The position numbers and the translations under genes are program-made. This document shows positions 26,277 through 35,328 of a stretch of 64,000 nucleotides of DNA, piece after piece; positions within the stretch are counted from its first letter, which is position 1; every line of letters starts with the position of its first letter. This DNA is from Silicimonas sp. (lineage in GTDB: Bacteria; Pseudomonadota; Alphaproteobacteria; Rhodobacterales; Rhodobacteraceae), in the NCBI GenBank assembly GCA_022826205.1, contig JAJDVJ010000095.1, forward strand, positions 26,165-90,164, written 5' to 3'. The notes beneath the pieces were generated by a model that was not told the DNA's origin, ran no database searches, and saw only the letters and a program-made list of their open reading frames with translations.

Positions 26277-29200
26277 ATGTGGCAATTCTGGGTCGACAGG
26301 GGTGGCACATTCACCGACATCGTCGCGCGAAAGCCCGACGGCACGCTTGAGACGCACAAGCTGCTCTCGGAAGACCCGGACAGGTACAGCGATGCGGCGG
26401 TGCAGGGCATTCGGGAAATCCTCGACCTGGCATCGGACCATCCGATTCCCGAAGGCGCGATTGACGCGGTCAGGATGGGCACGACCGTGGCGACCAACGC
26501 CCTGCTTGAACGAAAGGGAGATCGAACCGTCCTGTTCATCACCAGAGGGCTTCGGGATCTGCTCAGAATTGGGTACCAAAACCGGCCGAGGCTCTTTGAC
26601 CTCCACATCAAGTTGCCCGAACTGCTCTACGAAAGTGTTGTCGAAGTCGACGAGCGCGTCGACGCCCATGGGTGCGTCGTTGAGGACCTGGACATCCAGC
26701 GGGTCCGCATGGCGCTTTCGAAGGCCTACGACGAGGGATTCAGATCGATCGCCGTCGCCCTCATGCATGGATACCGATTCCGGGATCATGAAAGGCAGAT
26801 CGGTGAACTGGCGCGTCGGCAGGGATTCACCCAGGTGTCACTCAGCCACGAGGCGAGCCCGCTGATCAAGCTGGTCGCACGTGGAGACACGAGCGTGGTC
26901 GATGCCTATCTGTCCCCCATCCTGAGACGATACGTGAACCAGGTCGGTGATGCGCTCGGAGCGGACCGCGGGAGTTGCAGGTCCATCATGTTCATGCAGT
27001 CGAATGGCGGGTTGACGGATGCCACGCGGTTTCAGGGCAGGGACGCAATCCTTTCCGGTCCTGCCGGCGGTGTCGTTGGCATGGTCCGGACGGCTCGGGA
27101 TGCAGGATTCGAAAAGCTGATCGGCTTTGACATGGGCGGCACGTCTACCGATGTCTGCCACCATGCGGGCGAGTACGAACGATCCTTCGAATCCGAGGTG
27201 GCTGGCGTGAGAATGCGCGCCCCGATGATGAGCATCCATACGGTTGCTGCCGGAGGCGGCTCGATACTTTCCTTCCGTCAGGGGCGATTGCAGGTTGGTC
27301 CCGAAAGTGCAGGCGCCAATCCCGGTCCCGCCAGCTACCGCCGCGGCGGTCCGTTGGCCGTAACGGATTGCAACGTCGTCCTGGGAAAGATCCAGCCGGA
27401 TCACTTTCCGGCGGTATTCGGGCCGGACGGAAACGAGCCCCTGGACGCCGACGCTGCACGAGCCGCGTTCGAGAACATGGCTGAGGACATTGCCCGCGAA
27501 ACAGGCGATCCCAAGATGGGCGTCGAGGCACTGGCCGAAGGATTCCTGCGCATCGCCGTGGAAAACATGGCCAATGCCATCAAGAAGATCAGCGTCCAGC
27601 GCGGCTATGACGTGACGCAATACACGATGAACTGCTTTGGCGGTGCTGGTGGGCAGCACGCTTGCCAAGTTGCCGACGTACTCGGAATGGAGAGCATCTT
27701 CATACATCCCTTTGCCGGTGTTCTGTCCGCGTTCGGAATGGGCCTCGCCGACATCCGCGTCATTCGCGAACACCAGTTCTCCGCCTCAATTTCCAAAACT
27801 GAAGCGGCCAGGCAGGCTCTGCAAGAGATCGGCGACGATGCGCGGAACGAAGTCCTGGGCCAAGGCGTCGGCGAAGGCCGGCTTGAAGTAGTCTGCACGG
27901 CCCATGTCCGCACGCCGGGTTCGCATCATGCAATCCCCGTGCCGTTTGGCGAGGAAGCCGCCATGCGGGCGGAATTCGACAGGTCTCATCGACAACGCTT
28001 CGGCTTTGTGCCGGAGCATGACGACCTGATCGTCGAATTGCTGACGGCAGAGGCCATAGGCTCCACGCGAGAGAATGTGGAACTGACGCCGCACGACGGA
28101 CCAAGGACCGGGGATCAGACGGCACGAATGTTCTCGGAAGCGGCGTGGCGGGACGTGCCGCTGGTGACTCGCGACCAGATCAAGGCACGTGACAAGGTGG
28201 CGGGTCCGGCGATCATCGTCGAACCGACCGGCACGAATGTCGTCGAACCAGGATGGCAGGCCGAGGGACTGCCCGGCGGTGGTCTGCTGCTGCGCCGCAT
28301 CGAGCCGCTTCAGCGCAGGGAGGCCATCGGCACCGGTGCCGACCCGGTGATGCTCGAGGTCTTCAACAACCTGTTCATGTCCGTCGCCGATCAGATGGGT
28401 GCGACGCTGGCCAACACCGCCAGTTCGGTGAACATCAAGGAGCGCCTCGACTTTTCCTGTGCAATCTTCGCGGCCAACGGAGACCTGGTTGCCAATGCGC
28501 CGCATGTGCCCGTTCACCTCGGCTCGATGAGCGAAAGCGTGCGCACCATCCTGCGCCAGAACGAGGGCAGGATTCGTCCTGGCGACGTCTTCATGATGAA
28601 CAACCCCTACGATGGCGGAACCCATCTTCCGGACGTGACCGTGATAACGCCGGTGTTTGACAAGGCAGGCAAGGACATCATCTTCCTTGCCGCGTCACGT
28701 GGCCACCACGCGGACATTGGAGGCAAGACGCCGGGTTCGGCGCCTCCCGACAGCCGCCACATCGACGAGGAAGGCGTTCTGATCGACAATTTTCTCCTGG
28801 TTGACCAAGGCACGTTGCGAGAAAGCGAAGCCAGGGACGTTCTGGCGTCCGGGAAACATCCCTGCCGCAACATCGACCAGAACATGGCCGACCTGGCGGC
28901 CCAGGTTGCCGCGAACGCAACCGGAGCGCAGGAACTGTCCAGGATTGTCGATCAATTCGGGCTGGAAGTCGTTCAAGCATACATGGGCCACGTCCAGGCC
29001 AACGCCGAAGAGAGCGTCCGGCGTGTTCTGGATGTCCTGAAGGACTGCCGGTTCACCTATCCGCTTGACGGCGGCGCCCGGATCAAGGTGCAGGTCTCGG
29101 TGGATCACGAGACGCGCAGCGCCGTGGTGGACTTCACTGGCACCTCTCCTCAGGATGAGATGAACTACAACGCGCCGTTCTCTATCTGCCGCGCGGCGGT

Positions 29201-29906
29201 TCTCTACGTGTTCAGGACCCTCGTCGGCGCCGACATTCCGATGAACGAGGGGTGCCTGAAGCCGATCAGGATTGTCGTGCCCAATGGCACCATGATCAAT
29301 CCTGAGTATCCCGCCGCGGTCATCTCGGGAAACACGGAGGTCAGCCAGGCAATCGCGGATACGCTCTACGGTGCTCTCGGAGTTGTCGCCGGATCGCAGG
29401 GCACCATGAACAACTTCGTCTACGGCAACGATGAATACCAGAACTACGAGACGATCTGTGGCGGTACCGGAGCCGGCAATGGCTTTGATGGCGCGAGCGC
29501 CGTGCACAGTCACATGACGAACACCCGGATGACCGACCCCGAAGTGCTGGAGAGCCGCTTCCCGGTCCGCGTCGACGAATTCTCGATCCGGGCCGGTTCG
29601 GGCGGCGACGGCAAATTCAGGGGCGGCGACGGCATCGTGCGCAAGCTCCGGTTTCTGGAACCGATGACCGTTACCGTCCTGTCCTCGCACCGGGAAACCG
29701 TTCCCTTTGGTGTCAACGGTGGCCAGCCTGGGCTGCCCGGCGAAAACTCTGTCGTTCGCAGCGATGGGAAAATCGAAGTACTGGAAGGAAATGACGAAAC
29801 CCGAATGCAGGCCAATGACGTGTTTGTCATGAAGACGCCGGGTGGCGGTGGATTTGGCGCGGAAGGGCAGTCTTCGACTTCCCGTGCCTCGCGGAAGATG
29901 CGATGA
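26277..29906 (+). CDS. 5-oxoprolinase / hydantoinase HyuA–HyuB fusion
   Basis: ATP-dependent hydrolase of 1209 aa with both halves in one chain, as in eukaryotic-type 5-oxoprolinase (OPLAH). The A half (about 1–680) has the ATP-fold motifs WVDRGGTFTDIVA, MGTTVATNALLERKG, GFDMGGTSTDVCHH, VAAGGGSIL, and FGGAGGQHAC. The B half (about 690–1200) has FSCAIFAANGDLVANAPHVPVHLGSM, MNNPYDGGTHLPDVT, SRGHHADIGGKTPGSAPP, and the Gly-rich GSGGDGKFRGGDG end. It cleaves 5-oxoproline to glutamate, or a related lactam. The neighbouring D-glutamate cyclase-like gene fits 5-oxo-D-proline as substrate (inference). Confidence 0.92.
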   Translation: MWQFWVDRGGTFTDIVARKPDGTLETHKLLSEDPDRYSDAAVQGIREILDLASDHPIPEGAIDAVRMGTTVATNALLERKGDRTVLFITRGLRDLLRIGYQNRPRLFDLHIKLPELLYESVVEVDERVDAHGCVVEDLDIQRVRMALSKAYDEGFRSIAVALMHGYRFRDHERQIGELARRQGFTQVSLSHEASPLIKLVARGDTSVVDAYLSPILRRYVNQVGDALGADRGSCRSIMFMQSNGGLTDATRFQGRDAILSGPAGGVVGMVRTARDAGFEKLIGFDMGGTSTDVCHHAGEYERSFESEVAGVRMRAPMMSIHTVAAGGGSILSFRQGRLQVGPESAGANPGPASYRRGGPLAVTDCNVVLGKIQPDHFPAVFGPDGNEPLDADAARAAFENMAEDIARETGDPKMGVEALAEGFLRIAVENMANAIKKISVQRGYDVTQYTMNCFGGAGGQHACQVADVLGMESIFIHPFAGVLSAFGMGLADIRVIREHQFSASISKTEAARQALQEIGDDARNEVLGQGVGEGRLEVVCTAHVRTPGSHHAIPVPFGEEAAMRAEFDRSHRQRFGFVPEHDDLIVELLTAEAIGSTRENVELTPHDGPRTGDQTARMFSEAAWRDVPLVTRDQIKARDKVAGPAIIVEPTGTNVVEPGWQAEGLPGGGLLLRRIEPLQRREAIGTGADPVMLEVFNNLFMSVADQMGATLANTASSVNIKERLDFSCAIFAANGDLVANAPHVPVHLGSMSESVRTILRQNEGRIRPGDVFMMNNPYDGGTHLPDVTVITPVFDKAGKDIIFLAASRGHHADIGGKTPGSAPPDSRHIDEEGVLIDNFLLVDQGTLRESEARDVLASGKHPCRNIDQNMADLAAQVAANATGAQELSRIVDQFGLEVVQAYMGHVQANAEESVRRVLDVLKDCRFTYPLDGGARIKVQVSVDHETRSAVVDFTGTSPQDEMNYNAPFSICRAAVLYVFRTLVGADIPMNEGCLKPIRIVVPNGTMINPEYPAAVISGNTEVSQAIADTLYGALGVVAGSQGTMNNFVYGNDEYQNYETICGGTGAGNGFDGASAVHSHMTNTRMTDPEVLESRFPVRVDEFSIRAGSGGDGKFRGGDGIVRKLRFLEPMTVTVLSSHRETVPFGVNGGQPGLPGENSVVRSDGKIEVLEGNDETRMQANDVFVMKTPGGGGFGAEGQSSTSRASRKMR

Positions 29907-30314
29907 GCGCTTGAGAACTGCGGGGCCATGAGCACCTGGCCAGCAGGTGCCGGGCTCGGCTTGTCCCCGCCCGCCCTTGAATTCAGCTTGGGCCGGCGCT
30001 TCCTGGGTGTCATGCGATCCCCCTTCAATCCGCCAGGGATGGCGTTGCCACGCTGCACTCTGGCAACAGGCGAATCGAGACCGACTCGGGCCCGGTGCGG
30101 GACGATCCGTGCGAAACTGTCGACGGTGGCCTGCCAGCTCTTGGCGAGTCCCGCGCAACGTGGCCAAAAAGGGCGCGCCGTCCGGAGCGGGCTGAACCAA
30201 GCCGAAGTTCGGCTGGCCTGCAGACCGTCGGCGATGTAGATTGCGGCGAGATTTCGTGCGAAACCCCCCGATTTGCAGTGGCCGGACCGGGTGCGGCATC
30301 GAACAGGGAGACCC
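29907..30314. other. Gap between the 5-oxoprolinase and phytochelatin synthase genes
   Basis: About 400 bases. Long open frames cross it on the minus strand, but their composition is that of GC-rich shadow frames. No RNA or terminator was recognised, and promoter elements for the downstream gene cannot be pinpointed. Confidence 0.35.
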
Positions 30315-31100
30315 ATGATGCGACAAGGATTGCTTGCCACGTTTCTGGCGCTGCAGTGCTGCCTTCTCCTTTTGGTTGAAGCCCGCGCGGCCGATCTGGT
30401 CGAGTGGCAGTCCGGCGACAGCCTGAATCGGCTGGCCCGCTCCTCTCACAAGACGGACTTCTTCCCCCTCAGCAACAATTTCATCAGCCAGGACAATGCG
30501 ATCTTTTGCGGTCCGGTGTCGTCAGCGATCGTTCTGAACGCCCTGCGGCTCGGCAAGCGGGACGGCCTGCCGAAGGACAGGGCGTCCATCGCGAAGGAGG
30601 AGATGGCATGGCTGTGGGAGGGCGCCGACCCGTTCTACGGGAAATACACGCCGAACAACGTCTTCACCGACCGGGCGAAGTCGCGGCTCGAGGTTTTGGG
30701 CAAGCCCATCCCGATCAAGGGCGAGCCGAAGAGCGATTTCGGCTTCCAGTTGCACCAACTGGCCGAGCTTTTGCGCAGCCACGGTCTCGAGGTCGCGCTC
30801 CGGGTCGTCGATGACGGCGCGGACGCCTCGATGATTCGGCGCGAACTTGTCGAAAACCTTGCCACCGGTGGGGACTACGTGCTGGTCAACTACTCCCGCA
30901 AGGCTCTCGGCCAGCCGGGCGGAGGTCACATTTCCCCGCTCGGGGCCTATGATGAAGCCAGCGATTCCTTCCTGGTTATGGACGTCAACCCGAACCGCGC
31001 CCCTTGGGTTTGGGTCGCTGCGGACGACCTTGTCGCCGCCATGCGAACCTTCGACACGGTCGAGAACCGTGGATACGTCCTGATCGCGGAAGGGAATTGA
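30315..31100 (+). CDS. Secreted prokaryotic phytochelatin synthase
   Basis: Papain-like cysteine protease family protein of 261 aa that acts on glutathione; bacterial members mainly cleave Gly from it or from its conjugates. The catalytic triad is visible at Cys65 (NAIFCGPVSSA), His205 (GGGHISPLGAYDE) and Asp223 (FLVMDVNP). The N-terminus (GLLATFLALQCCLLLLVEARA) is a signal peptide, so it should act in the periplasm. GGGAG precedes ATG 30315. It belongs to the segment between pyrX and pyrB, with gshA a few genes further on. Confidence 0.88.
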   Translation: MMRQGLLATFLALQCCLLLLVEARAADLVEWQSGDSLNRLARSSHKTDFFPLSNNFISQDNAIFCGPVSSAIVLNALRLGKRDGLPKDRASIAKEEMAWLWEGADPFYGKYTPNNVFTDRAKSRLEVLGKPIPIKGEPKSDFGFQLHQLAELLRSHGLEVALRVVDDGADASMIRRELVENLATGGDYVLVNYSRKALGQPGGGHISPLGAYDEASDSFLVMDVNPNRAPWVWVAADDLVAAMRTFDTVENRGYVLIAEGN

Positions 31101-31353
31101 CGGGGCTTGCAAGCATGGCTTGACTGGCGACTCTGAGCCGTAGCCAGCAGCCCACCGCCAGTCGCGAAGCCCAGGCTCATGAGACGGCATTTGACGAGGT
31201 GTCCGAGATTGGCGTGCCTGCACTTGGGGGCAGCCTGAGTGATGGGCCCGAGAAGCGTGAAGGCGTCTTGACCGAGAGGCAGCACGACGCTGTCAAGCAG
31301 TCAGAACAAGTCCTGATCGCAACGAATTGCGTGGCAGGCTTTTTTGCCTGCCT

Positions 31354-32310
31354 TCAGGCCATCACGTCAGTCTCATTCCTCGCGGCGTGGAGGTTGTCGG
31401 CCAACAGCTTCATTGCGGCCATGCGGACGGCGACGCCCATCTCGACCTGGTCCTGGATGACGGAATGGTTGATGTCGTCGGCGATGGTGCCGTCGATCTC
31501 GACGCCACGGTTCATGGGCCCTGGATGCATGACAATTGCGTCGTCCTTTGCATATCGGAGCTTGTCGCCGTCCAGGCCGAATCGATGGTAGTATTCGCGC
31601 TCCGAGGGGATGAATGCACCATCCATGCGCTCCTTCTGCAGGCGGAGCATCATGACGACATCGACGTCCTTGAGTCCGTCTTCCAGATTGGTGCATACCT
31701 CGACACCCCATCCGGTCGCGCTGGCGGGCATCAATGTCGGCGGACCGACAAGCCTGATTCGGTTCTCCATCTTGCCAAGAAGCAGGATGTTCGATCGGGC
31801 CACGCGGGAATGCGCGATGTCACCGCAGATCGCGACCGTCAGCCGCTGGAGCCGCCCCTTGGTGCGTCGAATGGTCAACGCGTCGAGAAGCGCCTGGGTC
31901 GGGTGTTCGTGCCGTCCGTCGCCCGCGTTTATCACTGCGCAGTTGACCTTTTGCGCCAGCAGGCTCACCGCGCCGGAGCTCGGGTGGCGGACCACGAGCA
32001 GATCCGGATGCATGGCGTTGAGCGTGAGGGCGGTGTCGATGAGCGTCTCGCCCTTTTTGACCGACGATGACTGCATGTGCATGTTCATCACGTCCGCGCC
32101 GAGTCGCTTCCCTGCTATTTCGAAACTCGCCTGCGTGCGGGTCGAGTGTTCGAAAAACATGTTGATTTGCGTAAGTCCCGTGAGCGCGGTGTCGTGCTTC
32201 ACGTCTCGGCGATTCAGGTCAACAAAGGTGTCAGCCAGGTCAAGAAGCGTGGTTATCTCGCCCGGCTCGAGATGCTCGATGCCGAGGAGGTGGCGGGAGC
32301 GAAGACTCAT
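31354..32310 (-). CDS. pyrB: Aspartate carbamoyltransferase catalytic chain
   Basis: Second step of pyrimidine synthesis: carbamoyl phosphate plus aspartate gives carbamoyl aspartate. The carbamoyl-phosphate motif [13 protein letters not shown] is followed by [10 protein letters not shown], then [31 protein letters not shown] and [14 protein letters not shown]. From ATG 32310 it is 318 aa, the standard length and N-terminus; the frame extends upstream but does not match the family. In related genomes it is followed by the dihydroorotase-like gene and plsY. Here that pair lies about 8.7 kb away, separated by unrelated genes. Confidence 0.95.
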   Translation of the reverse strand: MSLRSRHLLGIEHLEPGEITTLLDLADTFVDLNRRDVKHDTALTGLTQINMFFEHSTRTQASFEIAGKRLGADVMNMHMQSSSVKKGETLIDTALTLNAMHPDLLVVRHPSSGAVSLLAQKVNCAVINAGDGRHEHPTQALLDALTIRRTKGRLQRLTVAICGDIAHSRVARSNILLLGKMENRIRLVGPPTLMPASATGWGVEVCTNLEDGLKDVDVVMMLRLQKERMDGAFIPSEREYYHRFGLDGDKLRYAKDDAIVMHPGPMNRGVEIDGTIADDINHSVIQDQVEMGVAVRMAAMKLLADNLHAARNETDVMA

Positions 32311-32454
32311 GGTCGCTGTATAGTTTGGCCGCCGCTCTCGGAAAAGCCCTTCCGTGTGGCTCTCATTCGGCTGACGCAATGGCCCAGGCCGTTCCCGCAA
32401 TGCATCCGCCATGACTTCGGCCTTCGGCTTGGCACGGTCCAAAGCCGCAAGCGA

Positions 32455-33825
32455 TCAGTAGCTGTATTCTGCGAATGCCCGCGTCGCGTCCCGTTCCCAG
32501 TCGGTCTCGAACAGCCGGATCATTTCGTCCGCGGGCGTCTCGCCCGTCTCAAGTGTCTCCTTAACGGCGTTGAGAAAGTGGGTTTCGTCCGGCAGGAGGC
32601 CGTCAGCGCCCTCCTGCGCCCGCGCCTTGAGACCGGCTTCCGCAATTTCGACGACTTCCCGTGCAAGGGCATGCATTCCGATGCCGCCGGTTTCGGCGGC
32701 AAGGCCGTCGACCGACGCAGCAACCCGCAACCCTTCCCGCAACTCCGCATCCCAGGTCCTGGCGATGTCCCAGGCCGCATCAAGTGCGGCCTTGTCGTAG
32801 ACCAGCCCGACCCAGAACGCAGGCAACGCGCAGAGGCGCCGCCACGGTCCTCCATCGGCACCGCGCATCTCGATGAACTTCTTGATGCGTGCTTCCGGGA
32901 AAATCGTCGTCAGGTGATCGGCCCAGTCCGACAGCATTGGGATCTCGCCCGGCAGCGCCGGGAGCTTGCCGTCGAGGAAGTCCCGGAAGGACTGGCCGAG
33001 AGCATCGATGTAGACGCCATCCCGGAAGACGAAGTACATCGGCACGTCCAGTGCATAGTCCACCCAGGCCTCGAATCCGAACCCTTCTTCGAAGACGAAG
33101 GGCAGCATTCCCGTGCGGTCAGGATCCAGGTCCCGCCAGATCCGGCTTCTCCAGCTCTTGTGGCCGTTGAGCTCGCCATGCAGAAACGGCGAATTCGCGA
33201 ACAGTGCCGTGGCGACCGGTTGCAAGGCCAGCGCCACGCGCAGCTTTTGCACCATGTCCGCTTCGGATTCGAAGTCGAGGTTGACCTGCACGGTGCAGGT
33301 TCGCCGCATCATCTGCGTGCCGAGCGTTCCGACACGTTGCATGTAGCCGTCCATCAGCCGGTAACGACCCTTGGGCATGAGCGGCATGTCGTCATGAGTC
33401 CAATGAGGGGCCGCGCCGAGGCCGATGAAGCCCGCACCGATCTCGTCGGCCACCGCGCGCACCTCGCGCAGGTGCTCGTTCACTTCGTCACATGTCTGGT
33501 GAATGTTCTCAAGTGGCGCACCCGAGAGCTCCAGCTGGCCGCCCGGCTCTAGCGAGATGTTTGCACCGTCCTTGGCAAGGCCGATGACATTGCCGCCCTC
33601 GTCGAGAGGCGCCCAGCCATACCTGTCGCGGAGACCTTCGAGGATGGCCTTGATCGAACGAGAACCCCCGTAGGGCAGTGGCTTGAGCGTGTCCTTGCAG
33701 TACCCGAACTTTTCGTGCTCGGTTCCGATGCGCCACTCCTCTTGCGGCTTGCAGCCCGAGGCAAGGTACTCGACCAGTTGCTCGCGCCTTTCGATTGGAC
33801 CGCCGCCAGTCTGCGGAATGGACAT
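32455..33825 (-). CDS. gshA: Glutamate–cysteine ligase (plant/alphaproteobacterial type)
   Basis: ATP-dependent formation of gamma-glutamylcysteine, the first step of glutathione synthesis. About 456 aa, of the plant-like GCS2 type. Landmarks are RIGTEHEKFGYCKDTLKPLPY at the N-terminus, DGANISLEPGGQLELSGAP, RRTCTVQVNLDFESEADM, and FANSPFLHGELNGHKSWRSRIW. The frame begins at GTG 33837, but ATG 33825 gives the usual MSIPQTGGGPIE start. The order gshA–small membrane gene–rsmE with divergent ubiA is typical of Rhodobacterales. pyrB lies 145 bases downstream. Confidence 0.94.
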   Translation of the reverse strand: MSIPQTGGGPIERREQLVEYLASGCKPQEEWRIGTEHEKFGYCKDTLKPLPYGGSRSIKAILEGLRDRYGWAPLDEGGNVIGLAKDGANISLEPGGQLELSGAPLENIHQTCDEVNEHLREVRAVADEIGAGFIGLGAAPHWTHDDMPLMPKGRYRLMDGYMQRVGTLGTQMMRRTCTVQVNLDFESEADMVQKLRVALALQPVATALFANSPFLHGELNGHKSWRSRIWRDLDPDRTGMLPFVFEEGFGFEAWVDYALDVPMYFVFRDGVYIDALGQSFRDFLDGKLPALPGEIPMLSDWADHLTTIFPEARIKKFIEMRGADGGPWRRLCALPAFWVGLVYDKAALDAAWDIARTWDAELREGLRVAASVDGLAAETGGIGMHALAREVVEIAEAGLKARAQEGADGLLPDETHFLNAVKETLETGETPADEMIRLFETDWERDATRAFAEYSY

Positions 33826-33881
33826 TGCATTGCTCACGTCGACAATTCAGGGCTGCTGACTTGCCCGAATTCGCGCTTGTG

Positions 33882-34403
33882 TCAATCCGGCCTCTTTGCG
33901 ACGGCTTCCCAAACGATCTGCTCCCCGTCCGCATTCGGACCCGAAACGCGGATTGCAGCGTCAAGGTCTGCGCCGGGCAGTGCGGTAAGTGCGTCAAAGA
34001 GCGCCGCTCCGTTGCCCACATTCCCCGAAATCGTAAGGCGTTGTCCGTAAAGGTCGGTGAATTCCCAGAAGAAGTCCGGACCGGTCGAGTTCCGGGTGCC
34101 AGGGCGCACCTTGACCCGGACGAGATCGTCGATCGAAATCGCTCCTCCTCCAAGCGAGCTGAAATACGTGATCTTGCGCTCGTCAACCTCTACCCTGCCT
34201 GCACCGGTGCTGCGGTCGGGGCGGCGCGCCCTCCGCACGCCCTCGATGAACAGTGCCGCACATACAAGCGCCGCTGCATAGGACAGGCCTCGAACCAGCC
34301 CGGTCGTCAAGGCAGCCGCCTGAAGTGAACCGAGCAGGACAATGCCCGAGAGAATCGCTTCCTGCCATCTGGACAGGAAGGCCCTTGCCTCTGGCCGGAT
34401 CAT
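33882..34403 (-). CDS. Hypothetical membrane-anchored protein between rsmE and gshA
   Basis: About 173 aa from ATG 34403, which has GAGGAGG upstream. Residues 15–60 form two hydrophobic helices (AILSGIVLLGSLQAAALTTGL, LSYAAALVCAALFIEGV). The rest is a soluble beta-rich domain (KITYFSSLGGGAISIDDLVRV, DFFWEFTDLYGQRLTISGNVGN). This layout resembles small PH-like membrane proteins, but no named family is recognised. It lies in the gshA cluster on the same strand. The function is unknown. Confidence 0.75.
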   Translation of the reverse strand: MIRPEARAFLSRWQEAILSGIVLLGSLQAAALTTGLVRGLSYAAALVCAALFIEGVRRARRPDRSTGAGRVEVDERKITYFSSLGGGAISIDDLVRVKVRPGTRNSTGPDFFWEFTDLYGQRLTISGNVGNGAALFDALTALPGADLDAAIRVSGPNADGEQIVWEAVAKRPD

Positions 34404-34593
34404 GCTCACGGGACGCCTCCTCTCAGTGGCCGGTTCCGCCAGCACTCCGTGCCAGCCGCTCTGACGGTTTCCGGCGCAAGCGTCCCCGAATTTCGGCACA
34501 GGGTCCAGTCCCGGAACGGTCAAGGCCGGCCGACATGTCATTCAATGCCGGTCGTGGCCCTTGGCAACATGTCAGCGCGGGCCCGGGTTCGCG

Positions 34594-35316
34594 TCACTTC
34601 CAGTCACCGAGGCTTGCCTGCCAGAGCGTCATTGCCGCGACAGCAGCCGTGTCTGCGCGCAACACACGTGGTCCCAGCGAGACCGTGACCGATTGCGGCA
34701 TCGCGTCGATCATGCGGCGTTCCTCCCCGGAAAATCCGCCTTCCGGGCCAATCAGGATGGCCCACGGGCCAGGCGCCCCCGAAAGCGCGGCTCTCTTGCC
34801 CGCTAGCGTCTCGTCGCAGAACATCAACCTGCGGTCCTCGGGCCATGCTTCCAGGATTCGTGTGAGAGCCGACAATTCTTCGACACGGGGCACGCTGGTT
34901 CCACCACATTGCTTTGCCGCTTCAATGGCATGGGCTTGAAGCCGGTCTCTCCGAATCCTCTCCGCAACAGTGAACTCGGTTCGGATCGGCATGATGCGGG
35001 CCGCGCCCAATTCCGTTGCCTTTTCAACAATGAAGTCCGTGCGGGCTTTCTTGATCGGCGCAAAGAGGAGCCAAAGGTCGGGTGGATTCCTTTGGGCGGC
35101 GCTTTGAACGCGGCATTTGAGCGTGCCGTCCCGCTTTCCGGCGCTCGCGATTTCCGCTTCCCATTCACCGTCACTGCCGTTGAAGACGGCCACAAGATCC
35201 CCGACCGCCAGCCGCATGACCGAGAACAGGTAATGTGCCTGGTCACGCGCAAGCGCGATCGATTGTCCTTCGCCCAGCGGGTGCTCTACATATATCCTGA
35301 CTTTCGCGCGCTTCAT
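34594..35316 (-). CDS. rsmE: 16S rRNA (uracil(1498)-N(3))-methyltransferase RsmE
   Basis: SPOUT-class enzyme that methylates U1498 in the decoding region of 16S rRNA. An N-terminal PUA-like domain (RIYVEHPLGEGQ, YLFSVMRLAVGDLVAVF) is followed by the knotted methyltransferase core: KKARTDFIVEKATELGAARI, AAKQCGGTSVPRV, ILIGPEGGFSGEER and SLGPRVLRADTAAVAA. Start ATG 35316 gives 240 aa. Only 12 bases separate it from the divergent ubiA start codon, so the two promoters and leaders must overlap or lie within the opposite gene. Confidence 0.94.
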   Translation of the reverse strand: MKRAKVRIYVEHPLGEGQSIALARDQAHYLFSVMRLAVGDLVAVFNGSDGEWEAEIASAGKRDGTLKCRVQSAAQRNPPDLWLLFAPIKKARTDFIVEKATELGAARIMPIRTEFTVAERIRRDRLQAHAIEAAKQCGGTSVPRVEELSALTRILEAWPEDRRLMFCDETLAGKRAALSGAPGPWAILIGPEGGFSGEERRMIDAMPQSVTVSLGPRVLRADTAAVAAMTLWQASLGDWK

Positions 35317-35328
35317 GGCAGGGAGCAT

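Noticed and set aside
28695..30449. 584-codon minus-strand open frame
   Set aside because: It is antisense to the well-conserved 5-oxoprolinase gene. Its composition is that of a GC-rich shadow frame and no motifs are seen.
31122..31163. Inverted repeat GACTGGCG/CGCCAGTC after the phytochelatin synthase gene
   Set aside because: The loop is over 25 bases and there is no T-run, so terminator function is not supported.
32077..33552. 491-codon plus-strand open frame
   Set aside because: It is antisense to pyrB and gshA, both of which carry full family motifs.
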